Source of the DNA: a virus
Virus record (IMG/VR): IMGVR_UViG_3300009529_000051
Span: 1 to 22,800 of that record
Strand: one strand, 5' to 3'
Length of the DNA stretch: 22,800 nt
The translations under genes were made by a program, and so were the position numbers. The first letter of the stretch is position 1. Every line of letters begins with the position of its first letter. Of this stretch, positions 1 through 6,868 are shown in pieces. The notes under the pieces are model-generated. The model saw only the letters and a list, made by a program, of their open reading frames with translations. It did no database searches and was not told the origin of the DNA.

Positions 1-57
1 ACCCCCGTCTGTGACATCGATCTTGAACGTGCTTACTTTGGCTGCAAACTTAGCCAT
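1..57 (-). CDS. Tail-tube-like protein, N-terminal fragment (cut by window edge)
   Basis: Only the first 19 codons are present; the gene runs off the left edge. The peptide starts MAKFAAKVSTFKIDV. An ATG at 55-57 follows a strong TAGGAGGT ribosome site with good spacing. The opening resembles the N-terminus of many siphovirus tail-tube proteins and loosely matches the upstream gene's start (MAKVAAKGSALYV). The position, directly after a tail-tube-like gene, also suggests a tail structural protein. The functional call is inference from very little sequence. Confidence 0.5.
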   Translation of the reverse strand, partial: MAKFAAKVSTFKIDVTDGG

Positions 58-67
58 GTCTTACCTC

Positions 68-1150
68 CTAGTATCGTTTCCAAAATACGGCTATAGTGAT
101 GCTTACACTAGAGCCGGTAACGTCCCACTCAGCGCGTATGTATCGGTCAACCGTGTCAGGCAGGCTCACGATTTTGCGTTCCGCGCCTATGGCGCTCTTA
201 GATGTGAAGGTTATCAGGTCACTCCAATTACTGTTGTCCGGGCTGTCCTGTATCGTGACCACCACGCTATCGCTTTCGCTGACCCCGAAGACTTGGACAT
301 AACCCACACCACCGAGACTGGATTGTGTTGCTGTCCGATGGTTGTTGTAATCGGTCTTGATCTCATTGGCCAGCGTTATCGCAGTCGCCAGGTTGGTGGC
401 ATCGGCGCTTGTCACTGCATTCGGGTCGGTGTAGTAGTGGACAGTTCCCATGACCCTATGGGCATTGAAGTCAGCCTTTATCTCATTAACCAGCGTCAAT
501 GCCGTGGGTAGGTCCGAAGCGTTAGCCGATGACACTACGTTGGTCGAGTCAGCTACCTCATGGAAAGTAGTGGAGACCCTGTGCGCGTTATAGTCGGTTT
601 TGATCTCATTCAGCAGTGTCTCTAGGGTAGCCTGGTCGCTGGCATTGGCAGATGACACCACGTTGGTAGTATCATTCGCCTTATGCACTATCGGCCCCTC
701 ATCGATGCTGCTACCATTGCCATCGGTAGTCTTGGCACCCTTGGCCTCAAGGACTTTGCACCTGTCCAGGTACTCATCGGCCTTGAATGCCGCATTCAAT
801 GTCACTACACCCCCAGCCCGGCTCTCCACTTTGTAGCTCTCCTCCAACATGGCGCCGCCGCAGTAGGCTATTGAGTTCTGGGCCGTGCCACCCATCAGGG
901 CGCAGAGGATGCCCGTAGTACCCTTCAGGCTTTCCAGTATTTCGTCAATGCCCCCAGTCTCAGGTTCATAGAAGCCCTCAAGCGCAATCGCATCCTCCCG
1001 CAGTGTGGGCAGGCTCTTCCGGCCCCCATCCTGGAAGCAGGTAACGTCCTCAAGGCCCTCGCTTAGCGTGGGATTCAGCCTATTGGCCGAACCTGAGAAG
1101 TCATATCCGGCCACATAAAGAGCCGAACCCTTAGCTGCTACTTTTGCCAT
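68..1150 (-). CDS. Tail-tube-like structural protein with three internal repeats and a C-terminal beta domain
   Basis: A 360-residue protein. The start at 1150 is chosen because AGGAGG lies 6 nt upstream; a longer in-frame start at 1171 lacks this. Residues 1-140 look like a phage tail-tube domain, with an opening of the type ALYVAGYDFSG, a DVTCF segment and an alternating beta pattern. Residues 156-278 are three tandem 41-residue repeats containing variants of TNVVSSANASD and NEIKTDYNAHR. Residues 279-360 form a beta-rich domain with the motif QDSPDNSNWSDL and a late RYIRAEW strand. That motif pair resembles ESTDNSTFSN and RYLRVEI in the decoration-like protein at 5314. It follows connector, gp10-like and terminator-like genes, which is where tail-tube genes normally sit. 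Most tail-tube proteins are nearer 150-250 residues, so the extra length is explained by the repeats and terminal domain, which probably decorate the tail surface (inference). Confidence 0.7.
   Translation of the reverse strand: MAKVAAKGSALYVAGYDFSGSANRLNPTLSEGLEDVTCFQDGGRKSLPTLREDAIALEGFYEPETGGIDEILESLKGTTGILCALMGGTAQNSIAYCGGAMLEESYKVESRAGGVVTLNAAFKADEYLDRCKVLEAKGAKTTDGNGSSIDEGPIVHKANDTTNVVSSANASDQATLETLLNEIKTDYNAHRVSTTFHEVADSTNVVSSANASDLPTALTLVNEIKADFNAHRVMGTVHYYTDPNAVTSADATNLATAITLANEIKTDYNNHRTATQSSLGGVGYVQVFGVSESDSVVVTIQDSPDNSNWSDLITFTSKSAIGAERKIVSLPDTVDRYIRAEWDVTGSSVSITIAVFWKRY
317..685 (-). repeat. Three tandem 123-bp (41-codon) in-frame repeats
   Basis: The three units begin with His156, His197 and His238 of the tail-tube-like protein, an exact 41-residue period. 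Each has a conserved TN(V)VSSANASD-like segment followed by NEIK(T/A)D(Y/F)N(A/N)HR. The units have diverged at the DNA level but keep their length exactly. Confidence 0.9.
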
Positions 1151-1160
1151 TGTCTGCCTC

Positions 1161-1562
1161 CTATACCACAACTTCCACGGCGAATTTACAGCCTATAAAG
1201 AGAGTGTCGCCATATTCCAATCCGCCGTAACTGTGATAGCCTTTTACTTCTACTGTATCCCCATGGTCACCAAGGTCGGCATCCTCCAAGGCGGCGATGA
1301 TTGATTTACTTCCAGATTCCGAAAGATACTCATCCAAAACCTCTTGCGCCTTCTCCAGCCCGGGTGCCCGACTCACCAGAAGCACGACCTCAAACGTATG
1401 CACCATGCCCCCACCAAGTGCATGGTGGTAATCGCCAGTAAGAGGAAGAATATAGGCTGCGGGTAATTGTTTGATGCTATCGGGGGCAGTATCGAAGACC
1501 CGCAATCCGCTTATGGTCTTGAGTGCTCTTTCGAGTTCTTTCCTGATACCCGATACGCTCAT
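1161..1562 (-). CDS. Tail terminator/completion-like protein
   Basis: A 133-residue protein. The ATG at 1562 is preferred because it makes an ATGA overlap with the stop of the gp10-like gene. It starts with an amphipathic helix (SVSGIRKELERALKTISGLRVFDTAP), then a strand ending YILP, and ends with strands around GDTLFIGCKFAVEVVV. This layout matches small phage proteins that cap the tail tube or join head and tail (lambda gpU / DUF3168-like). Its place between the gp10-like gene and the tail-tube gene is the standard place for such a protein. The family assignment rests on architecture and synteny; no diagnostic motif exists. Confidence 0.55.
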   Translation of the reverse strand: MSVSGIRKELERALKTISGLRVFDTAPDSIKQLPAAYILPLTGDYHHALGGGMVHTFEVVLLVSRAPGLEKAQEVLDEYLSESGSKSIIAALEDADLGDHGDTVEVKGYHSYGGLEYGDTLFIGCKFAVEVVV

Positions 1563-1990
1563 CTTTTCCACGCCCCTTCAATCAGTCCTCGTGCCTCGCT
1601 CAGCAGGCTATCTATCTTGTCCTTCATCTTCTCGAAAGCGGGGTGCAGGAATGGCTTACCAGGCACGAAGGGCCGGACAAGTCTCCTTCTAATTGCGTGG
1701 ACATATCGCCCCACTTCTTGCTTATGCCCGAGTTCAACGAAGCTGGCATACTCCACCTTTGTACCCACCCTTGCCCATAAGGGGAGCGCCTCACTGCTTA
1801 CCTCGTGGGTTATGCTCGCCCTCAACCTTCCCGTGTCAACTGGAACATCTATCTTCGCCTGCCTCTCTACCAGCCTTCCTGCTTCACCCAAGAGCTTCTT
1901 CAGCGGCATATTCAGCATCTTATCGGGTTCCAGTTTCGCCGCAAGCTCCTGAACGCCTTTTACCATAATGCCGAGGTTAAGACCTGCCAT
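1559..1990 (-). CDS. HK97 gp10-like head-tail protein
   Basis: A 143-residue protein. The N-terminal helical region (KGVQELAAKLE) is followed by the hallmark of the HK97_gp10 family, a VPVDTGRLRASI segment near residues 50-61. After it come a beta segment (ARVGTKVEYASFVELGH) and the family's typical PGKPFLHPAFEK near the C-terminus. Members act in head completion or tail joining. The stop of the connector gene and this ATG share one base (TGATG), and AGGAGG lies about 9 nt upstream. It follows the connector and precedes the terminator candidate, which agrees with the call. Confidence 0.85.
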   Translation of the reverse strand: MAGLNLGIMVKGVQELAAKLEPDKMLNMPLKKLLGEAGRLVERQAKIDVPVDTGRLRASITHEVSSEALPLWARVGTKVEYASFVELGHKQEVGRYVHAIRRRLVRPFVPGKPFLHPAFEKMKDKIDSLLSEARGLIEGAWKR

Positions 1991-2820
1991 CAGATTGACT
2001 TCCTCCTGTAAGCGTCAACGATGAGCTTCACATCGGCATCTAGCCCCTTGTAGACCAGAAGCTCTCCGGTCTCCGGGCTGCCCACGGCATCCTGAAAACT
2101 GCTGTCTTTGCGCTTCCAGAGTCTCGCCGCCTGGATCAGCACCGCCTCCCGTATCGGCTCGGGGTATTCGTAGATGTAGATGTCTGTTGTCGCCACATGA
2201 GATGCCGCCGTTGTCCCGTTGACACCCCGTTCCAAGGTCAGGGTATCGGCATTGACAGCGCTGACATATATCTGCTCATCCTCGATCCGCAGGGTCATCC
2301 CGGCGCTGAACGTGTCGCCTTCCGTCGATGTCAGCGCCATTGATGTTGCTGCCGCGGTAATGTCCCCCGTCGGCACATTAACTCCGCTGTCCTTATACGG
2401 CGTTGCTGATTCACCGTCTCCGTAGCCCCATTTACCGGCTATCTGCACACCCTGCCTAATCCCAGAGGCAAAGCCGCCATAATCCGAATCAGAGCTTATC
2501 CTCACCCATGTCTTCGGGTACTTATTCAACGGGTAGAGGACATAATCCGTGGTCGCTAAGGTGCTGCCGTAAGTGCCATCACCGTCCTGATCGAGCTTGA
2601 AGCCGCTTGCATCTATACTCAGAAGGTCATCGAAGAACAGGGGCGTTGCCGAGCCCTCGAAGTAGCGTGTCTCCTCCTTGATATAGAAGGGTCGCTGACA
2701 CCACCTCTCAATGGCCCGGGAGGCGGCACCAAGCAGGGCCAGCAGGTCAGTATCCTCACCCGTCCCTTCGATACCCAGCCTGGATTTGAGTGTGTTCAGG
2801 TCAGCGTACAAGTTAGACAT
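1990..2820 (-). CDS. Head-tail connector (gp6-like) with an inserted beta domain
   Basis: A 276-residue protein. The first 50 residues (YADLNTLKSRLGI, then LLALLGAASRAIERWCQRPF) are typical of the helical start of phage head-tail connector/adaptor proteins. The C-terminal part (PIREAVLIQAARLWKRKDS, then a final helix KLIVDAYRR) is the matching last helical part of that fold. Between them is a beta-rich stretch, including an unusual insert of roughly residues 150-220 (ITAAATSMALTSTEG through TTDIYIYEYPEP) that resembles a small beta-barrel module found in other phage proteins. The protein should sit as a ring between portal and tail. Its start overlaps the end of the zinc-ribbon gene by 8 nt. 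Confidence 0.75.
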   Translation of the reverse strand: MSNLYADLNTLKSRLGIEGTGEDTDLLALLGAASRAIERWCQRPFYIKEETRYFEGSATPLFFDDLLSIDASGFKLDQDGDGTYGSTLATTDYVLYPLNKYPKTWVRISSDSDYGGFASGIRQGVQIAGKWGYGDGESATPYKDSGVNVPTGDITAAATSMALTSTEGDTFSAGMTLRIEDEQIYVSAVNADTLTLERGVNGTTAASHVATTDIYIYEYPEPIREAVLIQAARLWKRKDSSFQDAVGSPETGELLVYKGLDADVKLIVDAYRRKSI

Positions 2821-2989
2821 TTCGCCTCACCCTCAACTCGATTGCGGAACGCCAGCCGCAATATGTGCAGCCCAAAATACCGCGCGTATTCTTCACCAGT
2901 GGCCAACCGCAGCTAGGGCAATCGGTGCGCTCTTTCAGCGGGGCTTCCCTACTTCCCTTCTGCATCTCTAGAATCTGATCCCAGCCCAT
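2813..2989 (-). CDS. Zinc-ribbon mini-protein in the head-tail module
   Basis: A 58-residue protein that is easy to miss. It begins MGWDQILEMQKGSRE and contains two CxxC pairs (CPSCGW and CTYCGW) about 12 residues apart, a classic zinc-ribbon spacing. A purine-rich stretch (AGGAGAAAGAGG) precedes the ATG. It overlaps the connector start by 8 nt and begins 63 nt after the radical-SAM gene. Its function is unknown; small zinc ribbons near phage connectors may assist assembly or bind nucleic acid (inference). Confidence 0.75.
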   Translation of the reverse strand: MGWDQILEMQKGSREAPLKERTDCPSCGWPLVKNTRGILGCTYCGWRSAIELRVRRNV

Positions 2990-3052
2990 GCCTCTTTCTC
3001 CTCTTCTTGGCCCACTTCGCCTGACGGATCATCTTGTCCGATGTCGGGCCTT

Positions 3053-3847
3053 CTAGGAATCGGTACATTGGCTGCACAGGGGAAGGGTGTACCCCTCGCC
3101 CCTCACGTGCCTCATCTTGTATTCCTGCCTCGTTCTGCTGTTCCATATCTCCTCAATTGACTGGGTTTTCAAGTCCCCAAATATGACCTGCCCAAACGGG
3201 TCAAAGCAGCATAAGCTCACCCGCCCATCCCACATCACCGTCATCTCGTGCAAAGCTCGGCTACATGGCCTACCTTTAGACCGGCGATAAGGATATATCG
3301 CGCCGGCAAAGTTGTTGAACTGTCCCAGCCAGGGTGTCTTGAAAGTGTGGAGGAACCTGTCAATTTCCTTCGCATCGATTACAGGGAAATTGACCATGTA
3401 GGCCACCACAGTCATCCCCAGCATTTCCATGCGGTGCACCTTACCCACAACCTCCTCATAATCATCCAGCCTCATAAGATTCTTTCGTGTCTCCGGCGAT
3501 GCCGCATTCACCGATACCCAGAGTTCCAACTTCTCCATATCCCTCAGTGCATCAATGTCATCGTCTGTCAAGCGATTGCCATTAGTGAATATCCGTATCA
3601 CTGCCTCAGGCATCGCTTCTCGCGCCAACTTTATGCGTTCGATTATCCGGCCATCGCAGAACGGCTCGCCAGTGAGCATCGGAATAAAAAACTTCAAATT
3701 CAACCCCGCTGCCTCGTTGATGATTTTCTCGTATAATTCCTGTGACATCGTGCCCCGCCCCTCTATCTTGTCATGCGGGCAGAAGACGCATTTTGCATTA
3801 CAGATATTTGTCGTCTCCACCTGCAAGACGGACAACTCAGATCGCAT
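3053..3847 (-). CDS. Radical SAM enzyme with SPASM-like C-terminal cysteines
   Basis: A 264-residue protein. Residues 16-23 (CNAKCVFC) give the CxxxCxxC motif that binds the catalytic [4Fe-4S] cluster and S-adenosylmethionine. TGEP at 59-62 matches the usual GGEP motif that contacts SAM, and RIFTNGN at 85-91 fits the barrel strand that follows. The C-terminus has further cysteines (C195, C213, C214, C258, C261) in an arrangement like SPASM/twitch domains, which bind auxiliary clusters and act on peptides, proteins or sugars. The ATG overlaps the preceding methyltransferase-glycosyltransferase gene by 11 nt and has GAGGGGAG 5 nt upstream, so the two are translationally coupled. A radical-SAM enzyme between capsid and connector genes is unusual. 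The substrate is unknown; a virion protein or glycan is the best guess from context. Confidence 0.88.
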   Translation of the reverse strand: MRSELSVLQVETTNICNAKCVFCPHDKIEGRGTMSQELYEKIINEAAGLNLKFFIPMLTGEPFCDGRIIERIKLAREAMPEAVIRIFTNGNRLTDDDIDALRDMEKLELWVSVNAASPETRKNLMRLDDYEEVVGKVHRMEMLGMTVVAYMVNFPVIDAKEIDRFLHTFKTPWLGQFNNFAGAIYPYRRSKGRPCSRALHEMTVMWDGRVSLCCFDPFGQVIFGDLKTQSIEEIWNSRTRQEYKMRHVRGEGYTLPLCSQCTDS

Positions 3848-5237
3848 CAGCTCTCCCCTCTTTCTCCTTGTCCACGAAGAACCCAGCCCACGGCTCCTCG
3901 GTCCAGGGATACGGCCCCTTCATCGCCCAGGACCAGAAGTGACTGTGACCCCTCTGGTATTCCCCGAAGTGGCCGCAGAGCACGCTCGGGTCGGCGTATA
4001 TCTTGAACCCCGCCTCCTGCGCCTTCCGGCAGAAATAAAAGTCCTCCCCGGCTTTGGAACCCTCATCGCATTTGAACCACGGTTCCTCCAGAGTTTCGAA
4101 TACCCGTCTGTTGACCAACAAACACCCACAACTCACGCCGTCGCACTCCAGAAGCTGATTCCCTTGAGGTAGGCACACGGCTGGCGGTGCTTCCCTCAAT
4201 GTCTCCCTGTGCTGCATCAGATACTCGCCCACTTCATTGCAAAGAGGCTGGTAGTAATGCCCCTTGCCCTCCTCCCAGCAGTATTTGTAGACCATCGGTA
4301 TCGGCTCGCCGGTCTTCTTGAATATGATCCCGCTCACAATGTCCACGTTCCACCTCAAAAGGTGCTCCAAAGTCTGCGGCGGAAAGGCTTGGTCATCGTC
4401 CATAAAGAACAGCCAGTCCTTTCGGATTTGCTTGACAATCTTATTCCTCGCCAAGTCCACCGGGTATCCATCGCAGGTCGTGAGTATTGTCCCCTGCGGG
4501 GCAGAGAGGTTCATCAAGGATCGGGTGAAGTATGTGCTCGTCTGCCCCCGGCTCGGCACTGCCAGTTGGACCCCCTGCGTCTTCGCCCCCTTCTGGAAGT
4601 CCCCGTTATTTCTCCTTACGAGCCCCGCCTTCTCGCACCACTCGATGATCTTCGTCGAGTAATCGTAGTGCATCGGAAACAAGTCCTGCTGCCAGAAGTT
4701 CGACCGCTCGTATAGGAACCCGCCGTCTTTGAGACAACCGGCGATGTCCTTCAGCATCTTCGGCAATTCATCAGGGTGAATATGCTCTAGAGTGTCAATC
4801 GCCACCACGATGTCGTAGTCCCTCAAACCCCTCAGGGATTTGACGCTCTTTATGTCCAACAGCCGGTCTGCAAACCTCTGCTTGGCGAAGGCAGTCAGTT
4901 TATCGTTGATGTCGCAGTAGGTCACATCGTTCCCATTCAGCGCGAGGGCGATGCACAAGCTGCCGATGCCTGCCCCTATCTCCAGTATCTTCATGCCCCG
5001 GTAATGGAGCAGGGGGTGTACCCTTTGCCGGAACTCCTCCGTGGCATTCCACGAAACGAGTTCATACAGGTAAAGATCGGTTTCCTCGTAGAACCGCCTC
5101 ACGTCCTCCGGCGTCTCGTGGGGCTTGCGTCTCCATTCCGCCGCCATCTCATAGGGCGTGTAAGCCTTCACCCGTTCTTGGACTTCCTCTATTTTTTTGT
5201 TAAGGTGCCTTGCGAGTTCCCTTATGTCCCCTTCCAT
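3837..5237 (-). CDS. Methyltransferase-glycosyltransferase fusion protein
   Basis: A 466-residue protein with two enzymatic halves. Residues 78-215 form a class I SAM-dependent methyltransferase: motif I LEIGAGIG at 85-92, an acidic CDIN after the second strand at 108-111, and DTLEHIHPDELP at 148-159, as in small-molecule or sugar methyltransferases. From residue 222 a second domain starts (VQLAVPSRGQTSTYFTRSL), typical of the first strand and helix of GT-A glycosyltransferases. It has a metal-binding DDD at 280-282 within FFMDDDQAFP, and GEDFYFCRKA at 397-406, the usual acidic motif near the acceptor site. His423 may be a late metal ligand. The first 75 residues are helical. AAAGGAGGA lies just upstream of the ATG. 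The gene follows the decoration-like gene after a structured spacer and overlaps the radical-SAM gene. It probably glycosylates and methylates a phage component, but the donor and acceptor cannot be told. Confidence 0.85.
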   Translation of the reverse strand: MEGDIRELARHLNKKIEEVQERVKAYTPYEMAAEWRRKPHETPEDVRRFYEETDLYLYELVSWNATEEFRQRVHPLLHYRGMKILEIGAGIGSLCIALALNGNDVTYCDINDKLTAFAKQRFADRLLDIKSVKSLRGLRDYDIVVAIDTLEHIHPDELPKMLKDIAGCLKDGGFLYERSNFWQQDLFPMHYDYSTKIIEWCEKAGLVRRNNGDFQKGAKTQGVQLAVPSRGQTSTYFTRSLMNLSAPQGTILTTCDGYPVDLARNKIVKQIRKDWLFFMDDDQAFPPQTLEHLLRWNVDIVSGIIFKKTGEPIPMVYKYCWEEGKGHYYQPLCNEVGEYLMQHRETLREAPPAVCLPQGNQLLECDGVSCGCLLVNRRVFETLEEPWFKCDEGSKAGEDFYFCRKAQEAGFKIYADPSVLCGHFGEYQRGHSHFWSWAMKGPYPWTEEPWAGFFVDKEKEGRADAI

Positions 5238-5255
5238 TTTTCCTCCTTTACAGTT

Positions 5256-5300
5256 GGGGAGGAGGAGGAGGAGAAGGAGGGAACCTCCCCCTACCTCCCC
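5256..5300 (-). promoter_or_regulatory. Purine/pyrimidine tract able to fold near the MT-GT ribosome site
   Basis: In the mRNA sense, a G-rich stretch (5284-5300, GGGGAGGTAGGGGGAGG) is followed by a pyrimidine run of CTCC repeats (5256-5280). The two can pair to form a strong GC-rich stem. The same CTCC run could instead pair with the AAAGGAGGA ribosome site at about 5241-5248. Two mutually exclusive folds next to a start codon suggest control of translation, but this is inference from complementarity. Confidence 0.45.
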
Positions 5301-5305
5301 TTTAG

Positions 5306-5325
5306 GCTGCCGTCTAGACGGCAGC
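5306..5325 (-). terminator. Perfect 20-bp palindrome at the end of the capsid/decoration genes
   Basis: The sequence GCTGCCGTCTAGACGGCAGC is its own reverse complement. The stop codon TAG of the decoration-like gene lies in its centre. As RNA it forms a 7-8 bp stem with a 4-6 base loop. No U run follows (CTAAAGGGG comes next), so it is not a standard intrinsic terminator. It more likely protects the upstream mRNA or acts as a partial terminator or processing point between capsid and enzyme genes. Confidence 0.55.
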
Positions 5326-5706
5326 GAACCGAGGATTGAACCTCACATTGGATGCCGAAACCGGGTTAACTGTTCCGGCTGCTGGGGTGATTTCCACCCT
5401 CAGATAGCGGTACCCCGCCGTCATGTTCTCCCCCTTACACTCCACCGTCGCTATCTGGTCAGTCGCGGTGTTGCTGGAAATGGTGGTCGTGGCCAGATAG
5501 GTATTGGAGAAGGTGCTGTTGTCCGTGCTTTCGGCTATCACACAGGTGACATCTCCAAGGTACTGCGTCGCAGCCGCCTGCTGGATAACGGCCATGAAGT
5601 TGTTGAATTTCGCCATGTCCACTCCAGTGCCAGCCTTCTCCGCAGCGGTGATCTCCTGTGGCGGTATGCCTACCGTTACTTTCAGGTTCTCAGAGCCTTT
5701 ATGCAT
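5314..5706 (-). CDS. Decoration-like head protein
   Basis: About 130 residues, beta-rich. Two ATGs compete: the one at 5712 sits directly on the GAGGAGG ribosome site, whereas the one at 5706 has 7 nt spacing and is chosen. The N-terminal part (KVTVGIPPQEITAAEK) is followed by a helix (MAKFNNFMAVIQQAAATQYLG) and a C-terminal beta domain (residues ~50-130) with ESTDNSTFSN and GYRYLRVEITP. Similar motifs occur at the end of the tail-tube-like protein at 68-1150, suggesting a shared surface domain. The position directly after the major capsid gene is typical for a capsid decoration protein. No family can be named with certainty. Confidence 0.6.
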   Translation of the reverse strand: MHKGSENLKVTVGIPPQEITAAEKAGTGVDMAKFNNFMAVIQQAAATQYLGDVTCVIAESTDNSTFSNTYLATTTISSNTATDQIATVECKGENMTAGYRYLRVEITPAAGTVNPVSASNVRFNPRFAAV

Positions 5707-5718
5707 TGTCATTCCTCC

Positions 5719-6855
5719 TCAGTCTCCACCGTTGGTGGTGCTATGCAGCGTCACAAACGGGGAAAGTGTTGAGCCGTTTGCCGGCGTGAAGGCCGAATCG
5801 ACCCACGGCTGCCCGTCCACCCGCTTGACGAACCTCCACGCGGTTTCGTCGGTGGTGAACCGAGCATGGATGCTGGACTGCACGTTCAGCGATGACCTCT
5901 CGCCGATGAGGTAGTAGGAAAGGTCGGCAAGGATAAGGTCGCCGGCAGTCCCCAGCGCCTTGCATTTCTCGGTGAAGACCAGGGGGCGACCGAGAAGGGT
6001 CGCAGGCGGAGCAGATGCGGCGCCCTGGTTGAACGGCAGCCATGTCAGGGTTGTGCTGGCAAGAGGAATCAACTGCGCCAGTATGCTCGGGTTTGCCAGC
6101 CATATCGCCCGGCCCATGCTCTGAGGGTACAATCGCCGATAGACATTCGCCAGGTCAGCGATTGCAATGGTGTTGGCTGCACTCCGGTTGACGGAAAGTA
6201 GCGCACCCGAGTTCAGGATACCCAGCGGCTTGCCAACCCCGTTGCCGTTGATGAACGCATCGTCCTCATACCATGCCAAGGCTTCTGCGAACATCCGGGT
6301 CAACAGGGCATCCAGGCCCACGGCGTTGTCAGCCAGAAGCTCATCCGAGGCGTAGGTATAGCCAGTCAGCTTTTTGGCGATCAACTTCACCTGCCCGAAT
6401 GTCGGCTCCTTGACTGTCTTGGTGCCGGCCTCTTCCGTCCAGTATGCCACTATCCCACCATAGACGCTGGAAGCATGCGAGGTGTCCTTGATCTTGGGGA
6501 TAAGCAGCGTGTCAGAGGTCATCGGGATCACCGTTGCCCCGTTGGGCCGGATCACCGCAGACTCGATCGCCCGGAGAAGTATCTGGTTGGAAAAAATCTC
6601 CGGCACCGTGAAGCCCCCGGCGCTGTCCGTGCCCTCTGAAAGACCAGCCTTCAGTCGGGCATCCTGCGGGTTGTATTTCACCGCAGCCAACCACTCCCCA
6701 AAGGTCTTGAATGCGCCGGGCTGCTCATCTGGTCCACCGTCTCCCCCCGGCGTGAATCGCTGCTCGATCTTGTTCAGGCCAACCTTCTCGATGTAGGCTT
6801 CCAGCACAGCATCGATGCTGGCCTTTTGCTCATCAGTCAAAGCTATTTCACCCAT
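5719..6855 (-). CDS. Major capsid protein, HK97 family
   Basis: A 378-residue protein. The first ~70 residues are charged and helical (ALTDEQKASIDAVLEAYIEKVGL), as in the scaffolding delta domain removed by the prohead protease. The mature part starts around TDSAGGFTVPEIFSNQIL, a hallmark of the family. It continues with a TVIPMTSDTLLIPKI strand pair and an E-loop/spine region containing AYWTEEAGTKTVKEPTF. A conserved LASDELL-like segment (YTYASDELLADN) and NGNGVGKPLGIL follow. The end contains the usual RRVDGQPW-like segment. The ATG at 6855 has AGGAGGT 8-9 nt upstream. It follows the protease gene, which is the standard order. Confidence 0.95.
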   Translation of the reverse strand: MGEIALTDEQKASIDAVLEAYIEKVGLNKIEQRFTPGGDGGPDEQPGAFKTFGEWLAAVKYNPQDARLKAGLSEGTDSAGGFTVPEIFSNQILLRAIESAVIRPNGATVIPMTSDTLLIPKIKDTSHASSVYGGIVAYWTEEAGTKTVKEPTFGQVKLIAKKLTGYTYASDELLADNAVGLDALLTRMFAEALAWYEDDAFINGNGVGKPLGILNSGALLSVNRSAANTIAIADLANVYRRLYPQSMGRAIWLANPSILAQLIPLASTTLTWLPFNQGAASAPPATLLGRPLVFTEKCKALGTAGDLILADLSYYLIGERSSLNVQSSIHARFTTDETAWRFVKRVDGQPWVDSAFTPANGSTLSPFVTLHSTTNGGD

Positions 6856-6868
6856 GTTTCTTTACCTC

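Noticed and set aside
317-685. Tail-tube repeats as a CRISPR array or non-coding repeat
   Set aside because: The period is an exact multiple of three, the protein is conserved across units, and the frame is open throughout.
2949-3068. A 39-codon basic ORF (MYRFLEGPTSDKMIRQ...) between the radical-SAM and zinc-ribbon genes
   Set aside because: No ribosome site, and it overlaps the better-supported zinc-ribbon gene; its Lys/Arg run comes from the purine-rich ribosome site of that gene.
3555-4172. Long plus-strand open frames over the radical-SAM and glycosyltransferase genes (also near 1467-1952, 4209-4715 and 14628-15041)
   Set aside because: They lie opposite genes with clear catalytic motifs, lack ribosome sites, and have low-complexity composition typical of antisense frames.
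5256-5280. GGA repeat tract as a microsatellite or CRISPR-like repeat
   Set aside because: Only a few triplet units, with no spacers; it fits better as part of the mRNA structure upstream of the next gene.
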